From Spongilla lacustris (taxonomy: Eukaryota; Porifera; Demospongiae; Spongillida; Spongillidae): DNA of 64,000 nt. The position numbers were made by a program, and so were the translations under genes. The notes under the pieces are model-generated. The model had not been told where the DNA came from. It was given only the letters and a program-made list of their open reading frames with translations, and made no database searches. The stretch spans positions 28,211,216 to 28,275,215 of the forward strand of contig OX442415.1 in NCBI GenBank assembly GCA_949361645.1, in the 5' to 3' direction. Below are positions 48,086-59,455 of the stretch, in pieces (the stretch's first letter is position 1; every line of letters starts with the position of its first letter).

Positions 48086-48212
48086 AGGAAGAGACCGATA
48101 GGTCTCGTTCCCCCCAAACAATAGATGTGTATCATTATGTAAAATTAACATTCTTAATTCAGCTCGCGCGTGCATAATATAACGAACGGTAAATCAGTCC
48201 GGTTTGGCGGCT

Positions 48213-49200
48213 TTACTGTGTCTGTGGGTTGGATCTCGCGAGTGATGCTGTGATGGCTGCTAAATGGTCGTGGGGTGTGCGGATGTACCGTAGAAACGCA
48301 GCGCTGTGCCAGCGACCAAGCATCTGTATGGTCGAATCCTCAATCCCTGCTATTGCCGCGGTGGTTGCGGCACCTATGCGGAAACTGTGACCGGCAAACT
48401 GGTCTTCGGGGTAGCCCGCAGCTTTCAGCGCGTCCCGTACTTTGGCGACAAACTTGCTCTTGGTGATCGGTACTTTGTTGCTATCGACGAAAAAGGCACC
48501 GTGGGTGTCGCCTCGAACCTTGATGTATGCCAGAATGGCCGCTACGGGGCAGAGCTGGCAGCCGGAGTGTCCTAAGAGCACGTCGGCTCCGGAACCAAAT
48601 TGGTCGCATTTGGATCTTCGCAGGTGGAACTTAACCATCGTCGCGGCTGATCGATCGTTAACCGCCACGTCCCCCCAACTTAGGTGTAAGGCTGGGTTGT
48701 ACGAGGTTTCGGCTTCGACCAGCAGTTCGCCTAGCCGGAAGAAGCCAAAGAACGCTGCAGTTGCTATTGCCCAGTACACCGCGTTGTCGGGGCCGACGGC
48801 TGTGACCAGTGGACTCTGCAACCGGCGAAGTACCGTTACGGTAATTGGTAGGCGGGTCCTAGGTGACCTGCCCCCCAGGAATTTGTCTCTCCTTATGCCA
48901 TCTAAGACCCGCTTTAGAATGGGGAGTGAGGATTGGTCCCGTGGTGGTGGGAGCCCGAGAGAAAGCTGCGTGCTGCGCACTGCGGACAAGTACGACTTGA
49001 TGGTCTGGGGTGCTAAGCCATCATTCGCCAGAGCAGTCGCGAAATAGCATTATAACTTTTCTGTCACTGGGAATGGGGATAGCACATTATAGTCTGTGCA
49101 AAACCTTGAAAAACGTCTGAGTCCCGTGTCATATGAACGATGCGTTGATGGAGCTAGACCGTCGTGAAAATATTGGCGAAACGATGCATCCAGGTTGGTG
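48213..49200 (-). CDS. Tyrosine recombinase of the Ngaro-like element (one internal stop)
   Basis: Catalyses integration of the circular DNA intermediate. The main open frame is 48213-48989. The N-terminal SAM-like part extends upstream to about 49200 (HDGLAPSTHRSYDTGLRRFS, then LANDGLAPQTIKSYLSAVRS) but is cut by one TAA where a leucine codon is expected (about 49050). Catalytic residues are all visible: arginine in FFGFFRLGELL, HxxR in GHSFRIGAAT, histidine in GRWHSAAF, and tyrosine in FLRYIRTP. The upstream end overlaps the RNase H frame, as is common in these compact elements. Confidence 0.85.
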
Positions 49201-50796
49201 AGGTCCAGTCCCCCTCCGGGTCTAGTAGTAGCTCCACTGCCGTCTCTGGCACGTGCTCCTGATTTCTGCTGGCCGTTGGGACCTTGGAAAAGAAGGAATG
49301 CAGGTTATCGCGCGATAGGTCGTCAGCGACGTTATTCTCGCCGCTGGAGATATGCGTGGCAATCAGTTTAAAGTTGTGTGCCGCCTCTATGAAAAAGAGA
49401 CAGCGCAACATGTGCATCAAGCCCGCGGCTGCTTGCACGATCGCGATCGCAGTATCGCCACGACTGCTTGATTGTCGCAGTAACAGAGTACTGACTGGCC
49501 GCGCCATGCTGGACCCCAGATTAGAACTGCTAAAAGGATCGGCAGTAGCTCCTTTACGGCAATGTCGAGGTTCCGGGACAGCACGCCCCATTGCCACTGG
49601 AACCATGATGACCCGTGCCAAGCTCCGCAGCCCCAGGTTCCGGAGGCGTCAGAGGCGAACTGCGACGACGCGTTAGTTGCCAGATACGAAATGCCGTTCC
49701 ATGTTGTGGCGAACGCCCTCCACCATTGCAGATCCGAACGGAAACTACGGTTCAGGCGGATATGGTGTGCGCTCCCGCTGTGATGCAGCAAATCGATCAT
49801 CCGCCTTAAGAATGACCGGCCTGGAGGAATAACCTTACATGCATGGCTAAGGTGACCGATCAACGACTCGAGATCTTTCCGTGTGCACGATTTCTTGTCA
49901 CCCCAGTCTACTAGCAGCGTGCGTATGCGGTTCAGCTTCTCAGCTGGCAAACGTAACTCGCCTGCTAGTGTGTCAATGACTATGCCGAGGAAGGTGATGG
50001 ACGAGGCCGGCCCTTCAGACTTATGGGCTGCTAGGGGGATCCCTAGGTTCGAGCAGGTAAAGAGGAGCTTTTCCAGTGCTCGAGGGCATTCGTCTGACCC
50101 TGGAGCGCCCAATACCACGAAGTCGTCTAGGTAGTGGTGGACGTATGGTACCCCGACTGCCTTTAGCCTCCATTCCAAAGCGTCTGCGACAGCGTTAAAA
50201 ATTTTGGCCGATGAGCGAAGCCCGAAGGGGAGCATGGGGTCTACGTATAAACGACCTTCCCATTTCATCCCAAGCAGCCAGCGGTCTCCGGGGTGAACTG
50301 GTATGAGACGATATGCCGACTCGATGTCGATTTTGGCTAGCAGCGCCCCGCGACCCAGCTGAGCCGCCACTGTGGCCACATCCTCGACGGAGGTGTAGTG
50401 CAGCGAGCAGAGATTGGGGTCGATTCCATCGTTCACGCTGCTACCCGAGGGGTGGGAAAGGTCGGTAATTAGTCTCCATTTCCCTGTGCCATGCCCCTTG
50501 GGGATGACGCCGAACCTGCTCACGTGCACGGATTTGATGTCGTCGACGAATGGCCCTAGCATCCGATTGAGTCTGAGTTCTTTTGCTAGGTACTCTGCGA
50601 TCGGTTCGGGGTGCTGCGTGGCTGAGAGCATGTTGCGTGTGGCCCTGCGCAGAGGCTTGGTACGAGAGAAACCGATTCGGAAGCCTTGTCTCAAGCCAGT
50701 ACAGATGTAATTGGCGAATGCTCGGTCGGGGTGGTCGCGCAGAGCCCGTGTTCCCACTCGGAGTGTAGCAACGGTGTAACGCCACCTTGGAAACAC
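49154..50796 (-). CDS. Reverse transcriptase/RNase H of the Ngaro-like element (frameshifted)
   Basis: RT frame 49417-50796: GFRIGFSR, SRFGVIPKGHGTGKWRLITD, AKIDIESAYRLIPVHP, LPFGLRSSAKIFNAVADAL, and the catalytic YLDDFVVLG. RNase H follows (FASDASGTWGCGAWHGS, YCDNQAVVAILRSRS), and then a one-base shift near 49440 moves the end of RNase H into frame 49154-49621 (GLMHMLRCLFFIEAAHNFKL, SSGENNVADDLSRDNL). The YLDD-type centre and RT-RNase H-recombinase order fit Ngaro/DIRS elements. The listed start is simply the first methionine; the true N-terminus may lie upstream, where the frame is unclear. Confidence 0.85.
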
Positions 50797-51101
50797 ATTT
50801 CAGACTCCGTCTCGAGAGATGTGTATGTTTCTAGATCCAATAAATCCTGCATGCCTGAGTAGAGGGTGCCTGCGGGGCGAGTTGGAATTGCGTGTGAGCT
50901 ATGCTGCCTATGCATACCATGCTGCTAACATGCATATACATGCCTTCTTTAATAAAGCCTGCACACACAGGCGATCACACTCTATTGAGTGGAGGCGCGG
51001 ACCGTCGTGACGCGCAAGCGCAGTATGTGTACATATACGATATGTTAAGTTGTAATGCACTGACAGCCAATTGTATAATACCGTGAGACATAACCATGCT
51101 G

Positions 51102-52697
51102 CTACATGCGACCAGCCACCGGCCGGTGGGGGGAACGCTCTCTGCCGCGTTGCTCGGGTGTTGCCCTCTGGTGGTTCCTTGGACATTGCGTCCATGGGTG
51201 CTGATAGGCACAATCCTGGCACACGTGGCGGTATCTGCATCGAGGATGGTGACAGCGACCTGCATTATAGAGTCTGCACACTTCTTGGCTCGGTTGGGTA
51301 GACTGCCCTGTGCCGGAGTTAATGGGGTTCGAGCCGAGAGTAGGCTCTAGGGAACATGCCGAGGTGGTGTGCGAGTCGCTGAGGCAGTGGCGGCAGCGGG
51401 GGATTGCTTTGGCGCGGCCGGTGAAAGCCTCGCTGTACAGCCTGGCGTTAGGTTGCGACCAGTCCAGGTCTTTGCGAGCAAGTGCCTCGCGTCTGTATTG
51501 CCGATCGTAGGCCACCCAAGCGCTGCCTTCGAAGTTGCGTGCCGCTCGCACAATTGAAGCTAGATAGGCCCATAGCTCATGGGATTTGCTCGGGTACCAC
51601 GTCACTAGAACGGCCGCCATCCTAGCAAAGCACTCCGTCCACTGGGAGATGTCCTGTACGACTGCCTTGCGCCCCACTCGGCGGGGGGTGAGTTGGGTGT
51701 CAAACACCACCAAAGGCTGGGCCTCGTCTTGCCAGGAATCCGGGAGCATGTCTGCCATCTCGACGAATTCGAGATCGCGTATTCTGCGGGACAACTTTGC
51801 CGGCAATAAAGCTGAGGGGTCGTACGACGTATTGCCCTGCCCGGCCAGGGATGCCCCGGACTCGAGCTCCTGCCTGGTGAGTGGCGCCGTAGACACTTGG
51901 TTGTCTCCGGTCGCGGCGGTTAAGGGGCTAAACACTGGGACGTTCAGCGAGGAGACTGCAGAGCGACGGGAGGAGGGGTGACAAAAATGGGGGGGGGGGG
52001 GGGGTTAAGTTGTGAGAGTACACGTGTGTGCGTGTGTGTGGAGTGGCAAGTATAGACACGTGAGTTGTAACGATAACCGTGTACCGGCCGACGCTATACG
52101 ATGCCTTGCGAGCAGGCCGACGCTATGCGATGCCTTGCGAGCAGGCCGACGCTACGATGCCTTGCGAGCAGGCCGACGCTACGATACCCTACGGGCCGGC
52201 CGACGCTATACGACGCCTTTCGAGCAGGCCGACGCTACGGTGCCTTACGAGCAGGACGATGATACTTGCTACGGTGCCATACGTGCAGGCCCGTGATACG
52301 GGGTACGGTGCCTTACGAGCAGGCTGATCGCTACGATGCCTTGCGAGCAGGCCGAATGATACGATGCCCTACGAGCAGGCCGAGGCTATATAGGTAGTTG
52401 CGGATGCCTAAGGCTGGATCATGCAATGGCTCGTTAATGTCTGTCCGCGTGCGACTAAGGCTGGGGGCCGGGCGAGTTGTGCCTCGTGGGAGCATGCAGG
52501 CGCATTAAAAATGCTAAATGACTCGCGTTATTTTAATGGTACTTTCGCTCACCATTGGTTTTGTAGGTGTCCGACGTTGATGGCGCCTTAGAGGATTTAG
52601 CCAGCAGTCCTTTTATCCAGGCTTGTTGCGCGTCGCTAAATGGGGCCTCGATGGTGGGTTCTGCCGTGACACCGTTACCGCCTTCAGCCTGATCCAT
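51102..52697 (-). CDS. Gag-like protein of the Ngaro-like element, two exons
   Basis: Exon 1 is 52697-52553 (ATG, MDQAEGGNGVTAEP, 48 codons plus one base, donor GTGAGC). Exon 2 is 51955-51102, preceded by CTCCTCCCGTCGCTCTGCAG. The join is phase 1 and reads TNV then SSLNVPVFSPLTAATGD. Exon 2 has IRDLEFVEMADMLPDSW and a C-terminal cysteine/histidine region (CRHCLSDSHTTSAC, then CRLYNAGRCHHPRCRYRHVC) like CCCH/zinc-knuckle gags of this superfamily. The intron (about 600 bp) holds a minisatellite and a poly-C tract on the coding strand. Confidence 0.75.
51989..52004. repeat. 16-nt poly-G (poly-C on the gag strand)
   Basis: Lies about 30 bp upstream of the gag 3' splice site on the minus strand, where it extends the polypyrimidine tract. 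Confidence 0.9.
52086..52392. repeat. Minisatellite in the Ngaro gag intron
   Basis: About ten variants of CCTTGCGAGCAGGCCGACGC, spaced 26-32 bp apart. It belongs to the retrotransposon, not to a CRISPR array. Confidence 0.88.
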
Positions 52698-52712
52698 GAA
52701 ACGTGAAAATTC

Positions 52713-52870
52713 AAATGAGAGAGAGAAATCCGTCTGTGCGACTGGCCACGTGGTGAACACTGGTTCGCGCAGGCGCAATGTAGTATTAGAATATCGCTAG
52801 GGCGATGCTCACGTGCGTGCGTGCTGTTGGGCTCGTCGGTTAACTTGGTTTAACTTCCTTAAACCTTATT
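52713..52870 (-). repeat. Ngaro split repeat A1 (5' end of element)
   Basis: Identical to A2 at 47764-47921. Its outer edge at 52870 marks the 5' boundary of the retrotransposon. Confidence 0.9.
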
Positions 52871-54926
52871 GTTCGTACCTCATTATCCAAGTCGTTTTTA
52901 GCGAGCCATATACAACACATGCTGTAAGTTGTTCCGTTGAAACAAATAGCTCCCGCACACACCCTACCAGTCTAGTCAACAAAGTTATCAACGCGCAAGA
53001 GCACTTCATTTGACTAATAGTTATGCGCAGGCCGTTTTTACGCGCATGTAACTTTGGGGGGTCTACTTCCAGCTCGTTGTACGGCCGAACCAACCCACTA
53101 AACAGGTCGGTAAGCAAGAACACTCAACAACACACATGGGAGATCATATATATGATGTTCAGAACTAGCCACCTTTTTTTTTTACCACTAAACCGGGCAT
53201 CAGTATTTTATGAATAATTGGTGTGGTTTTGAATGGAGCACCACATACCGAAAGGCAAAGAGCGTTGCAGTGTGTAGCTGGTTCTTGGTGGAGGCTAGGG
53301 ACAATAAATCAAGGAGTTCATATACCTGCCAAGAGTTTGCAGGTCATTTGTACACTGTTTTTGCTATTAACACAAGCAATGATTGCTGGTGTTAATAGCT
53401 GAATGACAGATCTAGCAGAGAACATCTTGTGCTGGAAGCACAATATCAGCAGCTCACACCATTCACAAGCATAGTCCCTTTAAATTTTGAAGCAGCTACA
53501 GTGTCTCATAATCCTGAGGGTTTTACAGCTCCTGTGTAGGGCACTGATGTGCAAGGTTCAAGGTGTTCAGTTGCAGTGGGGTTATATGTTCATGCTACTT
53601 CATAGACACTCCACTACCTGCAACACAGCTAAAGGTAGCACCACAACTGATCCACACACTTATTAATGGACATAGCACCTGAGTGTATGAAGGATATTAA
53701 GTATGGCGCACACCAGTGCAACTGATAAAGCCTGAAGTGAGACAACATCTTGTCTGCCCCAAAGGTTGGCATTAACATGCTTTCAGGTTGTTTTTTTTAT
53801 TTTTTTATTTTTTTTAATGAGACCTTACATTTATGCCATATCACCCAAGCCTACCAGGACAGCAAGTTGCAGAACAAAAAAACGTGCCACGGGCAAGTAA
53901 ATTAAAGTGCTTTGGCCTCCTGCATGGGAGCTGAATCCATACATGCCAGGTTCAAAGGACGTACCATTCAACAGCCCCCTTATTCAGTACCAGACAAAGT
54001 TCAGCAATTGGTACTTAATGTGAAAGCCTCCGTGGCTCCACAAAATGTGGCAGCGACCCTCCTCCCAACTGGACCCAAGCGAATTCAGCAATGACCATAT
54101 CGCTTTTCACGCGTAACTTTGGTACCACATATCACTAGCCAAAAAAAAGGTGGCTTTTAGCACATACCATTATCAGCTAGCACCTTCTAGCTACTTCAAG
54201 ATTCAGCTTTGATTTCAACTTTCTATGGGTTGGGTACGTAGATAACTCACTTCCAACAGGAGAGGTACATCGCGGGTTACCCGCTTTCACGAGCTATAAC
54301 GCAGCGTGGCAACGAACCTGTAGCATGAGGTAAGCACTGTAAATAGAAAAACGATGCTGGCTTTATTTCGTTGTTTCAAACGGCGACAATAACCAATTTG
54401 TTTTGTGCTGGCTCACGTTTTTGTTCTGCTATGTGGTTGCCATGGGCGTTGCTAAGGCAGACGTAATCATTTCAATATTCCGGATAAATAACCTAGTATC
54501 CACAAAATGTATGGCCGCACGTAGGGGTCCACCATGATTAAATAATGAGGGATGGGGCGCGCGGTAAGCGCGCGCGAAATGCAACACACCCATGGCCCAT
54601 GCAAATTTATCCATAGACTAAGTAGAGGGATTGGAAACGGATTTAAATGACTGTGTTTTATCGATCAGTTTGGTAGATTTGTACGCACTTAGTACCTTTT
54701 AATTAATACATGAGCCACTTAAAATATCATATTCAGATGACTTAGCCAGTTAGCCCTAGAAATATTCTATACTATTTTTATTCTGCTTGCAGGCTTCTAC
54801 ACACCGAGGGATAATAACTGGCCGTGCTATTCTTTGTACTGCGTGATTATTACTCAATGCTGAACAGCTATGTCTATAAATTGACTTTAATCACATGTCA
54901 GTTAAGCCACTTACACTTTAAATTAC
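52871..54926. other. No gene recognised; possible decayed DNA element 53170-54155
   Basis: TAGCCACCTTTTTTTTTT at about 53167 and its inverse AAAAAAAAGGTGGC at about 54143 could be terminal repeats of a ~1-kb element. The interior has only short broken frames. The rest shows nothing. Confidence 0.35.
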
Positions 54927-55032
54927 GGCATGAGAGTTCCCATAGGCATAGCCTTTCCAAGAGGAGACGATAGCTCCCCCGATACAACCCACCGCAAAGG
55001 TCACTCCAGTATCATGCACGATTCTCCAAGGA
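54927..55032 (-). CDS. TIMM17: TIM17 N-terminal exon (helix 1)
   Basis: A 106-nt exon with acceptor ...CTCTAACCTGCAG and donor GTAATT. It starts one base into a codon and then reads PWRIVHDTGVTFAVGCIGGA and SSWKGYAYGNSHA. This is the TIM17 signature region (C-PWRI-DD-G-AF-MG-IGG). It ends in phase 0; the exon at 11099-11042 starts in phase 0 and continues the family sequence (GSRLHGS). So it is either the true upstream exon of the gene at 9.3-11.1 kb, 44 kb away, or an orphan from a duplicated copy. The initiating exon (ending EPC-like) was not found. Confidence 0.78.
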
Positions 55033-55439
55033 CTGCAGGTTAGAGAGAAACACAGTACTGAGAATAATGCGTACCCTGAGGTAATAGAGTTTAGCGTCAG
55101 TACCATGGTTCTAGTACTGGCAAGTGTATTTTAATTGCCTCTAAGGAACAATTTTTAGCCACCCTAATTAGATGATTACTCAGAGTGGGTCCCAGTGTAT
55201 TCACTTGGGGGATAAATCTGATTGTCTAGAGTATATGGACCCTATACTGATGTCTGGATCTGGTCAAACAAACACTTAACTTAGACTATTCCCCAAACTG
55301 AAATCTGGTGGTATAGACTATGGACCATTATAGTTAATTGCCATATTACGTCAATGTAACATTATTTAAAGGAAAGGGTTAGCTGGGTTTTTTTGGTTAG
55401 CTGGGGTTTTTTTTCTCCTCATACCGCAAGATTTTTGGA

Positions 55440-55765
55440 CACGTTCGATTAAAAGGTAAGATGGTAGTACCTTATAGCTACATGTATAACTTGTATATAG
55501 TTTAATGTTTAATGTACCAGACGTCATCCCGGAGGTACATTTTGTCTACCGTGGTGTCCCTTTTTACATTTGATGGTGCAAACTAATTATACAGGTTTTT
55601 TTGGAGTTTGGCCCGAAATTATCAAGCTCTAACTCCTTTCCTCGGCTGATCCCAAGTTAGCGCGTCAAAGCGAAGCTTGCATGCCTATTCGAATGCGATA
55701 CGCCACCATGCGTGATTATACCATTACGTTGGTACCTCAACAAAACGTGTAGCGTGGCTGAATAA
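55440..55765. repeat. Dispersed repeat F2, single-arm copy
   Basis: Contains TTTTTGGACACGTTCGAT, CGTCATCCCGG, TTTACATTTGATGG, GTTTGGCCCGAAATT and TTAGCGCGTCAAAGCGAAGC, shared with 58.86-59.13 kb and 29.48-29.71 kb. Confidence 0.7.
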
Positions 55766-56088
55766 CAAGTTAAGGAAGTTTGAACCATATTTTAAGTCTT
55801 AGACGAGCCACGCTAGGTAGAGCATACATGTATATATAGTATATAGTAAAACAACCGCAACGCGTGTCGTTTATTCATATACATATAGGACTGTTCTTTC
55901 TTGTTGCTCCATGTTTGATGGTGCATAGTATAGGATGCCCACCTTAATCTGTCGTTCCCGAAGTCCGCTCGAACGAGTTCGTATATAAACTACTTGCGCA
56001 GTATTGTTGCGTTTTATTTGGTGCATGAGTGCATACCGAGAGGTTTATCGACATATTTAAGGGTGCCAACAATGTTGCATGGAACATA

Positions 56089-57528
56089 CCGTATTCACTC
56101 AAATACAAACCGCGGTTTATAATAAAGACCAAAACGGTCCCGCGCGGTAATTTTGATGTAGCTACAAAACATCGCATTTCTCTGTAACGCGTAATGCAAA
56201 TCTAAAGCCTTTAACAGCATGAATTTACCTACCTTCTGTGGACATACATAGCAAATTTGGTAACGATATGTTCTTTTGCTCCTTCTCCACGAAGTCATTT
56301 ATAAAGTCGGGTAACCGACGCCTTACTTCTCCAGTTCAATCAGCGATTTAAACGAAACAACCCCGTCAAGGGTTGGATATAGGATACCCCTACGAAGCTC
56401 AAAAGTTGTGGAATTTTTGTACGAAGCTATGATTTTAAAATATCTTGCACAGAACACACGGTATTTCCCGCACTTGGGCGCGAAAATGAGAATGCTAATT
56501 AATTTCTACTGCTACTTTAAATCTCGGTACGGATCCATGCATTCTCAAGTCTAGTCACGGCCCCAGAACCAGTTAGTAGCAGCGGATGGATTACATCGCC
56601 GCTATGCTTGCTGAGAGATATATTGTATCTCTGGCTTGCTTTATAGCGTGGCGGGAGCAGCAGATAGATTATGATGATGTGCATTTCCGCTACGCTTTCT
56701 TTCAGTAGCGTATACGTATAGCGGGAGGTCCGCTACTGCATGCTAGCCAGGTCTTCGTGTTGCCCCTCGAGTCTCCTGCAGAAGCTACGTATACCATGCA
56801 GTCCTCCCAGTGTGTCTGCATGCTCCATTAAGACTGCACACAAACCCAAGGCCATGCACATTATAGCACGCATACGTGTATATACACACTGCCGACGAGT
56901 ACACATGCACACGCACATGCACAACAAACTATAACTGATCAGTCCAAATGCATTACCTAGCTGTGTGCAAACCCACATGCAGTTTCCATGATGAATGATT
57001 TAATTAAAACTTGACCTCAAAAGCATGCATTGTTTGCGATTTCAATAGATGTCTAAAACGTTATTGTATATGTAATTCAATTTAACATGTACTCCTAAAC
57101 TCCTCCAAAACCACTCATAGTGCAATGGGTAGTTGCAATTGAAGCTTGTATCTCTGCAGACTGAAGTGATCATCATAAATTGTGGCTAGGATTGTGGCAT
57201 CATGGGGAGGGGCTTTTTCGCTTCGTAGCTAGGGGTACCCTATATATCCAATCCTTGACGGGGTTGTTTCGTTTAAATCGCTGATTGAACTGGAGAAGTA
57301 GGCGTCGGTTACCCGACTTTATAAATGACTTCGTGGAGAAGGAACAAAAGAACATATCGTTACCAAATTTGCTATGCATGTCCACGGAAGGTAGGTTAAT
57401 TCATACTGTTAAAGGCTTTAGATTTGCATTACAGAGAAATGAGATATTTTGTAGCTACATCAAAATTACCGCGCGGGTACCGTTTTGGTCTTTATTATAA
57501 ACCGCGGTTTGTATTTGAGTGAATACGG
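56089..57528. mobile_element. Fold-back DNA element with ~310-bp inverted arms
   Basis: Left arm about 56089-56400 and right arm about 57222-57528 are inverted copies, starting CCGTATTCACTCAAATACAA. TA flanks the left end (56087-56088) and the right end once the hAT insertion is removed (58673-58674), so the target was TA. The ~820-bp centre has no transposase. Frame 56733-56978 (minus) holds GGLHGIRSFCRRLEGQHEDL, which I cannot identify. Confidence 0.75.
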
Positions 57529-57529
57529 T

Positions 57530-58665
57530 CAGGGTTGCCGAAGACCAGTCCGGCCTGCCAGGTCGGACATTTAGCTTGGCCTGGCAGGCCCGACCGTGAC
57601 CTGACAGGCCGGCAGGCCGGGATCCACCCACTTATTATAATAAATTATTAATTCATTTCGCGATGTCTATAGCTTTATATGGGACAGTTTCCGAGATAGC
57701 TTCCTATGTTTTATAACATTATAAAATAATCGTGTTATAACATTTGAATTGCTGTATCTGCCGAACAATAAAGGCTATCGACTTCCTATTTTCAACACTT
57801 CATACTACACCATTGCCCTAGGGTAAAACACATTTTTGTGTCTTGCACTTGCTCAGTACCATCATTGCAACGTTCGATACCCCACCAGGTTCAAACCCAA
57901 CATAACTTTCTGTAGGAGTAATCAAATCGCTTCAAATTCGGTTTGTAGGTAGAGAGGTCCTATATCTATCGACTTGTTTAGTTCGTTAATTTTTATGCCA
58001 TCCGTTACGGAGATATAGTTGAACAAACTATACGTGCACTTTTTCCAGCTCGATACGCGGCAATAATATAATCACTATAACTCCCATACTTTGAGCGGGA
58101 CGCGATTTGCCCAAATCATCGGCGCGAGTCGAGCGGGAAAATGTGCACGTACGTAATTTGTTCATAGATAATAGAGTCTACTCTATTATCTATGGTTTGT
58201 TCAACTATATCTCCGTAATGGATGGCATAAAAATTAACGAACAGAACAAATCGATAGATATAGGACCTCTCTACCTACAAACCGAATTTGAAGCGATTTG
58301 ATTACTCCTACAGATACAGAAACTGATCATGAGTCTGAGATACATAACATGCAGTGATGCAAACAGTGCGCTTGCTATCTAAATACTTGTAATTAACCAT
58401 GCATTGTGCTTCAGCAAGACACACGCCTCCAAACATTGAGGGAGAAGGTTCCATCTCTGGCGCTGTTGAATCAGCTTAGCTCGCGAAAACACCCGCTCGG
58501 ACGGAGCTGAAGTATGAATCTTAATAAAGTGTTTAATAATATCATAATATAATGTTTTGTGGTTAGCCATGAATTTTTAATAAATTGTTTAATAACATCA
58601 ATATATCCGACCTGGCAGGCCGGCCGGTCACAGGCCGGACCCCGGCCTGACTTTCGGCAACCCTG
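57530..58665. mobile_element. hAT element with 8-bp target duplication
   Basis: Ends CAGGGTTGCCGAA and inverted TTCGGCAACCCTG. AATACGGT is duplicated exactly at 57522-57529 and 58666-58673. Near the right end, frame 58379-58570 (minus) contains TSAPSERVFSRAKLIQQRQR, then LLPQCLEACVLLKHN, the hAT dimerisation domain. Most of the transposase is gone; a second inverted-repeat element (F3 arms, about 57895-58045 and 58185-58310) occupies the middle. It inserted into the last bases of the fold-back element on its left. Confidence 0.88.
58379..58570 (-). pseudogene. hAT transposase C-terminal dimerisation domain remnant
   Basis: Contains TSAPSERVFSRA and a following LKHN motif, diagnostic of the C-terminal hAT dimerisation region. 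The catalytic DDE part is missing, so it is inactive. Confidence 0.8.
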
Positions 58666-58897
58666 AATACGGTATGCCATCCTTATACTGACGTGGTATT
58701 TACCGTAATGTTCTAATTACAAACCTTTTTTCCAGCCGCAAACAACCGATAACCGCGCACTGTATATGTGCTAACTGTGCGCGCAATAACATCAGTGCCA
58801 CATATACATATAGTTAATTGCCATAGGTTAGCAGAGTTATTTTTAGTCCTCACTGACACAAGAGTTACAGGATTTTTGGACACGTTCGATACTAACT

Positions 58898-59455
58898 TGT
58901 ATCGTTTAACGTCTAATGTACATGTACCGGACGTCATCCCGGGGGTACAGAAAACGTCCGTTTTACATTTGACGGTGCATGTTTTGTACTGACAGGTCCA
59001 TTGGAGTTTGGCCCGAAATTGCCATGGGAGCTCCAATTCTTTTTTCTCTGGTCGCAAGTTAGCGCGTCAAAGCGAAGCTATTAATTCGATTGCGATACGC
59101 CGCCACGCGTGACTACCATTACGTTGGTATCAAGTTAAGAACGTTTGAACCTAGTTTTAAGTCTAGACGTGTTCAGTTTTCGCCACGCTAGGTCGAGTTT
59201 GGTCGAGTTACCAACGGTGGCGTATCGCGATCGCAATCGAATAGCTTTGCTATATGACGCGCTAACTTGGGACCACAGAAAAAGAATTAGACCTTGGCAA
59301 TTTTGGGCCAACCTCCAAAGGACCTGTACAATGAGTATGCACCGTCAAATGTAAAAGGAATGCTAAACTGGCAGATCGAACGAGAATATCTTCTGTACAC
59401 CACGGTAGACAAACGTACCTCCGGGATGACGTCTGGAACATTAGACATTAAAGGC
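58898..59455. mobile_element. Fold-back repeat F2, both arms
   Basis: Left arm 58898-59127 and right arm about 59190-59455 are inverted relative to each other (for example ATTTGACGGTGCAT / ATGCACCGTCAAAT; GCGTCAAAGC / GCTTTG...GACGCGC). Single arms occur at 29.5 and 55.5 kb. No coding capacity or clear target duplication was identified. Confidence 0.75.

Larger units (their letters stand above)
47549..52870 (-). mobile_element. Ngaro/PAT-type tyrosine-recombinase retrotransposon, complete structure
   Basis: Read on the minus strand: A1 (52870-52713), spliced gag, RT/RNase H, tyrosine recombinase, B1 (48085-47921), A2 (47921-47764), B2 (47713-47549). A1 and A2 are 158 bp, B1 and B2 are 165 bp, and each pair looks identical by eye. 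This A1...B1-A2-B2 split direct repeat layout is the hallmark of PAT/Ngaro elements, which integrate through a circular intermediate by tyrosine recombinase and make no target duplication. No methyltransferase or inverted repeat is present, unlike DIRS. Two coding lesions are visible (one frameshift in RNase H, one stop in the recombinase), so this copy is young but probably inactive alone. It has inserted downstream of the TRPA pseudogene. Confidence 0.9.

Noticed and set aside
48275..51981. Many plus-strand ORFs of 60-200 codons across the Ngaro element
   Set aside because: They are antisense shadows of the recombinase, RT and gag genes, which carry the recognisable motifs on the minus strand.
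52086..52392. Regularly spaced repeats resembling a CRISPR array
   Set aside because: Units are degenerate, there are no unique spacers of constant length, the context is a eukaryotic retrotransposon intron and no cas genes are present. It is a minisatellite.
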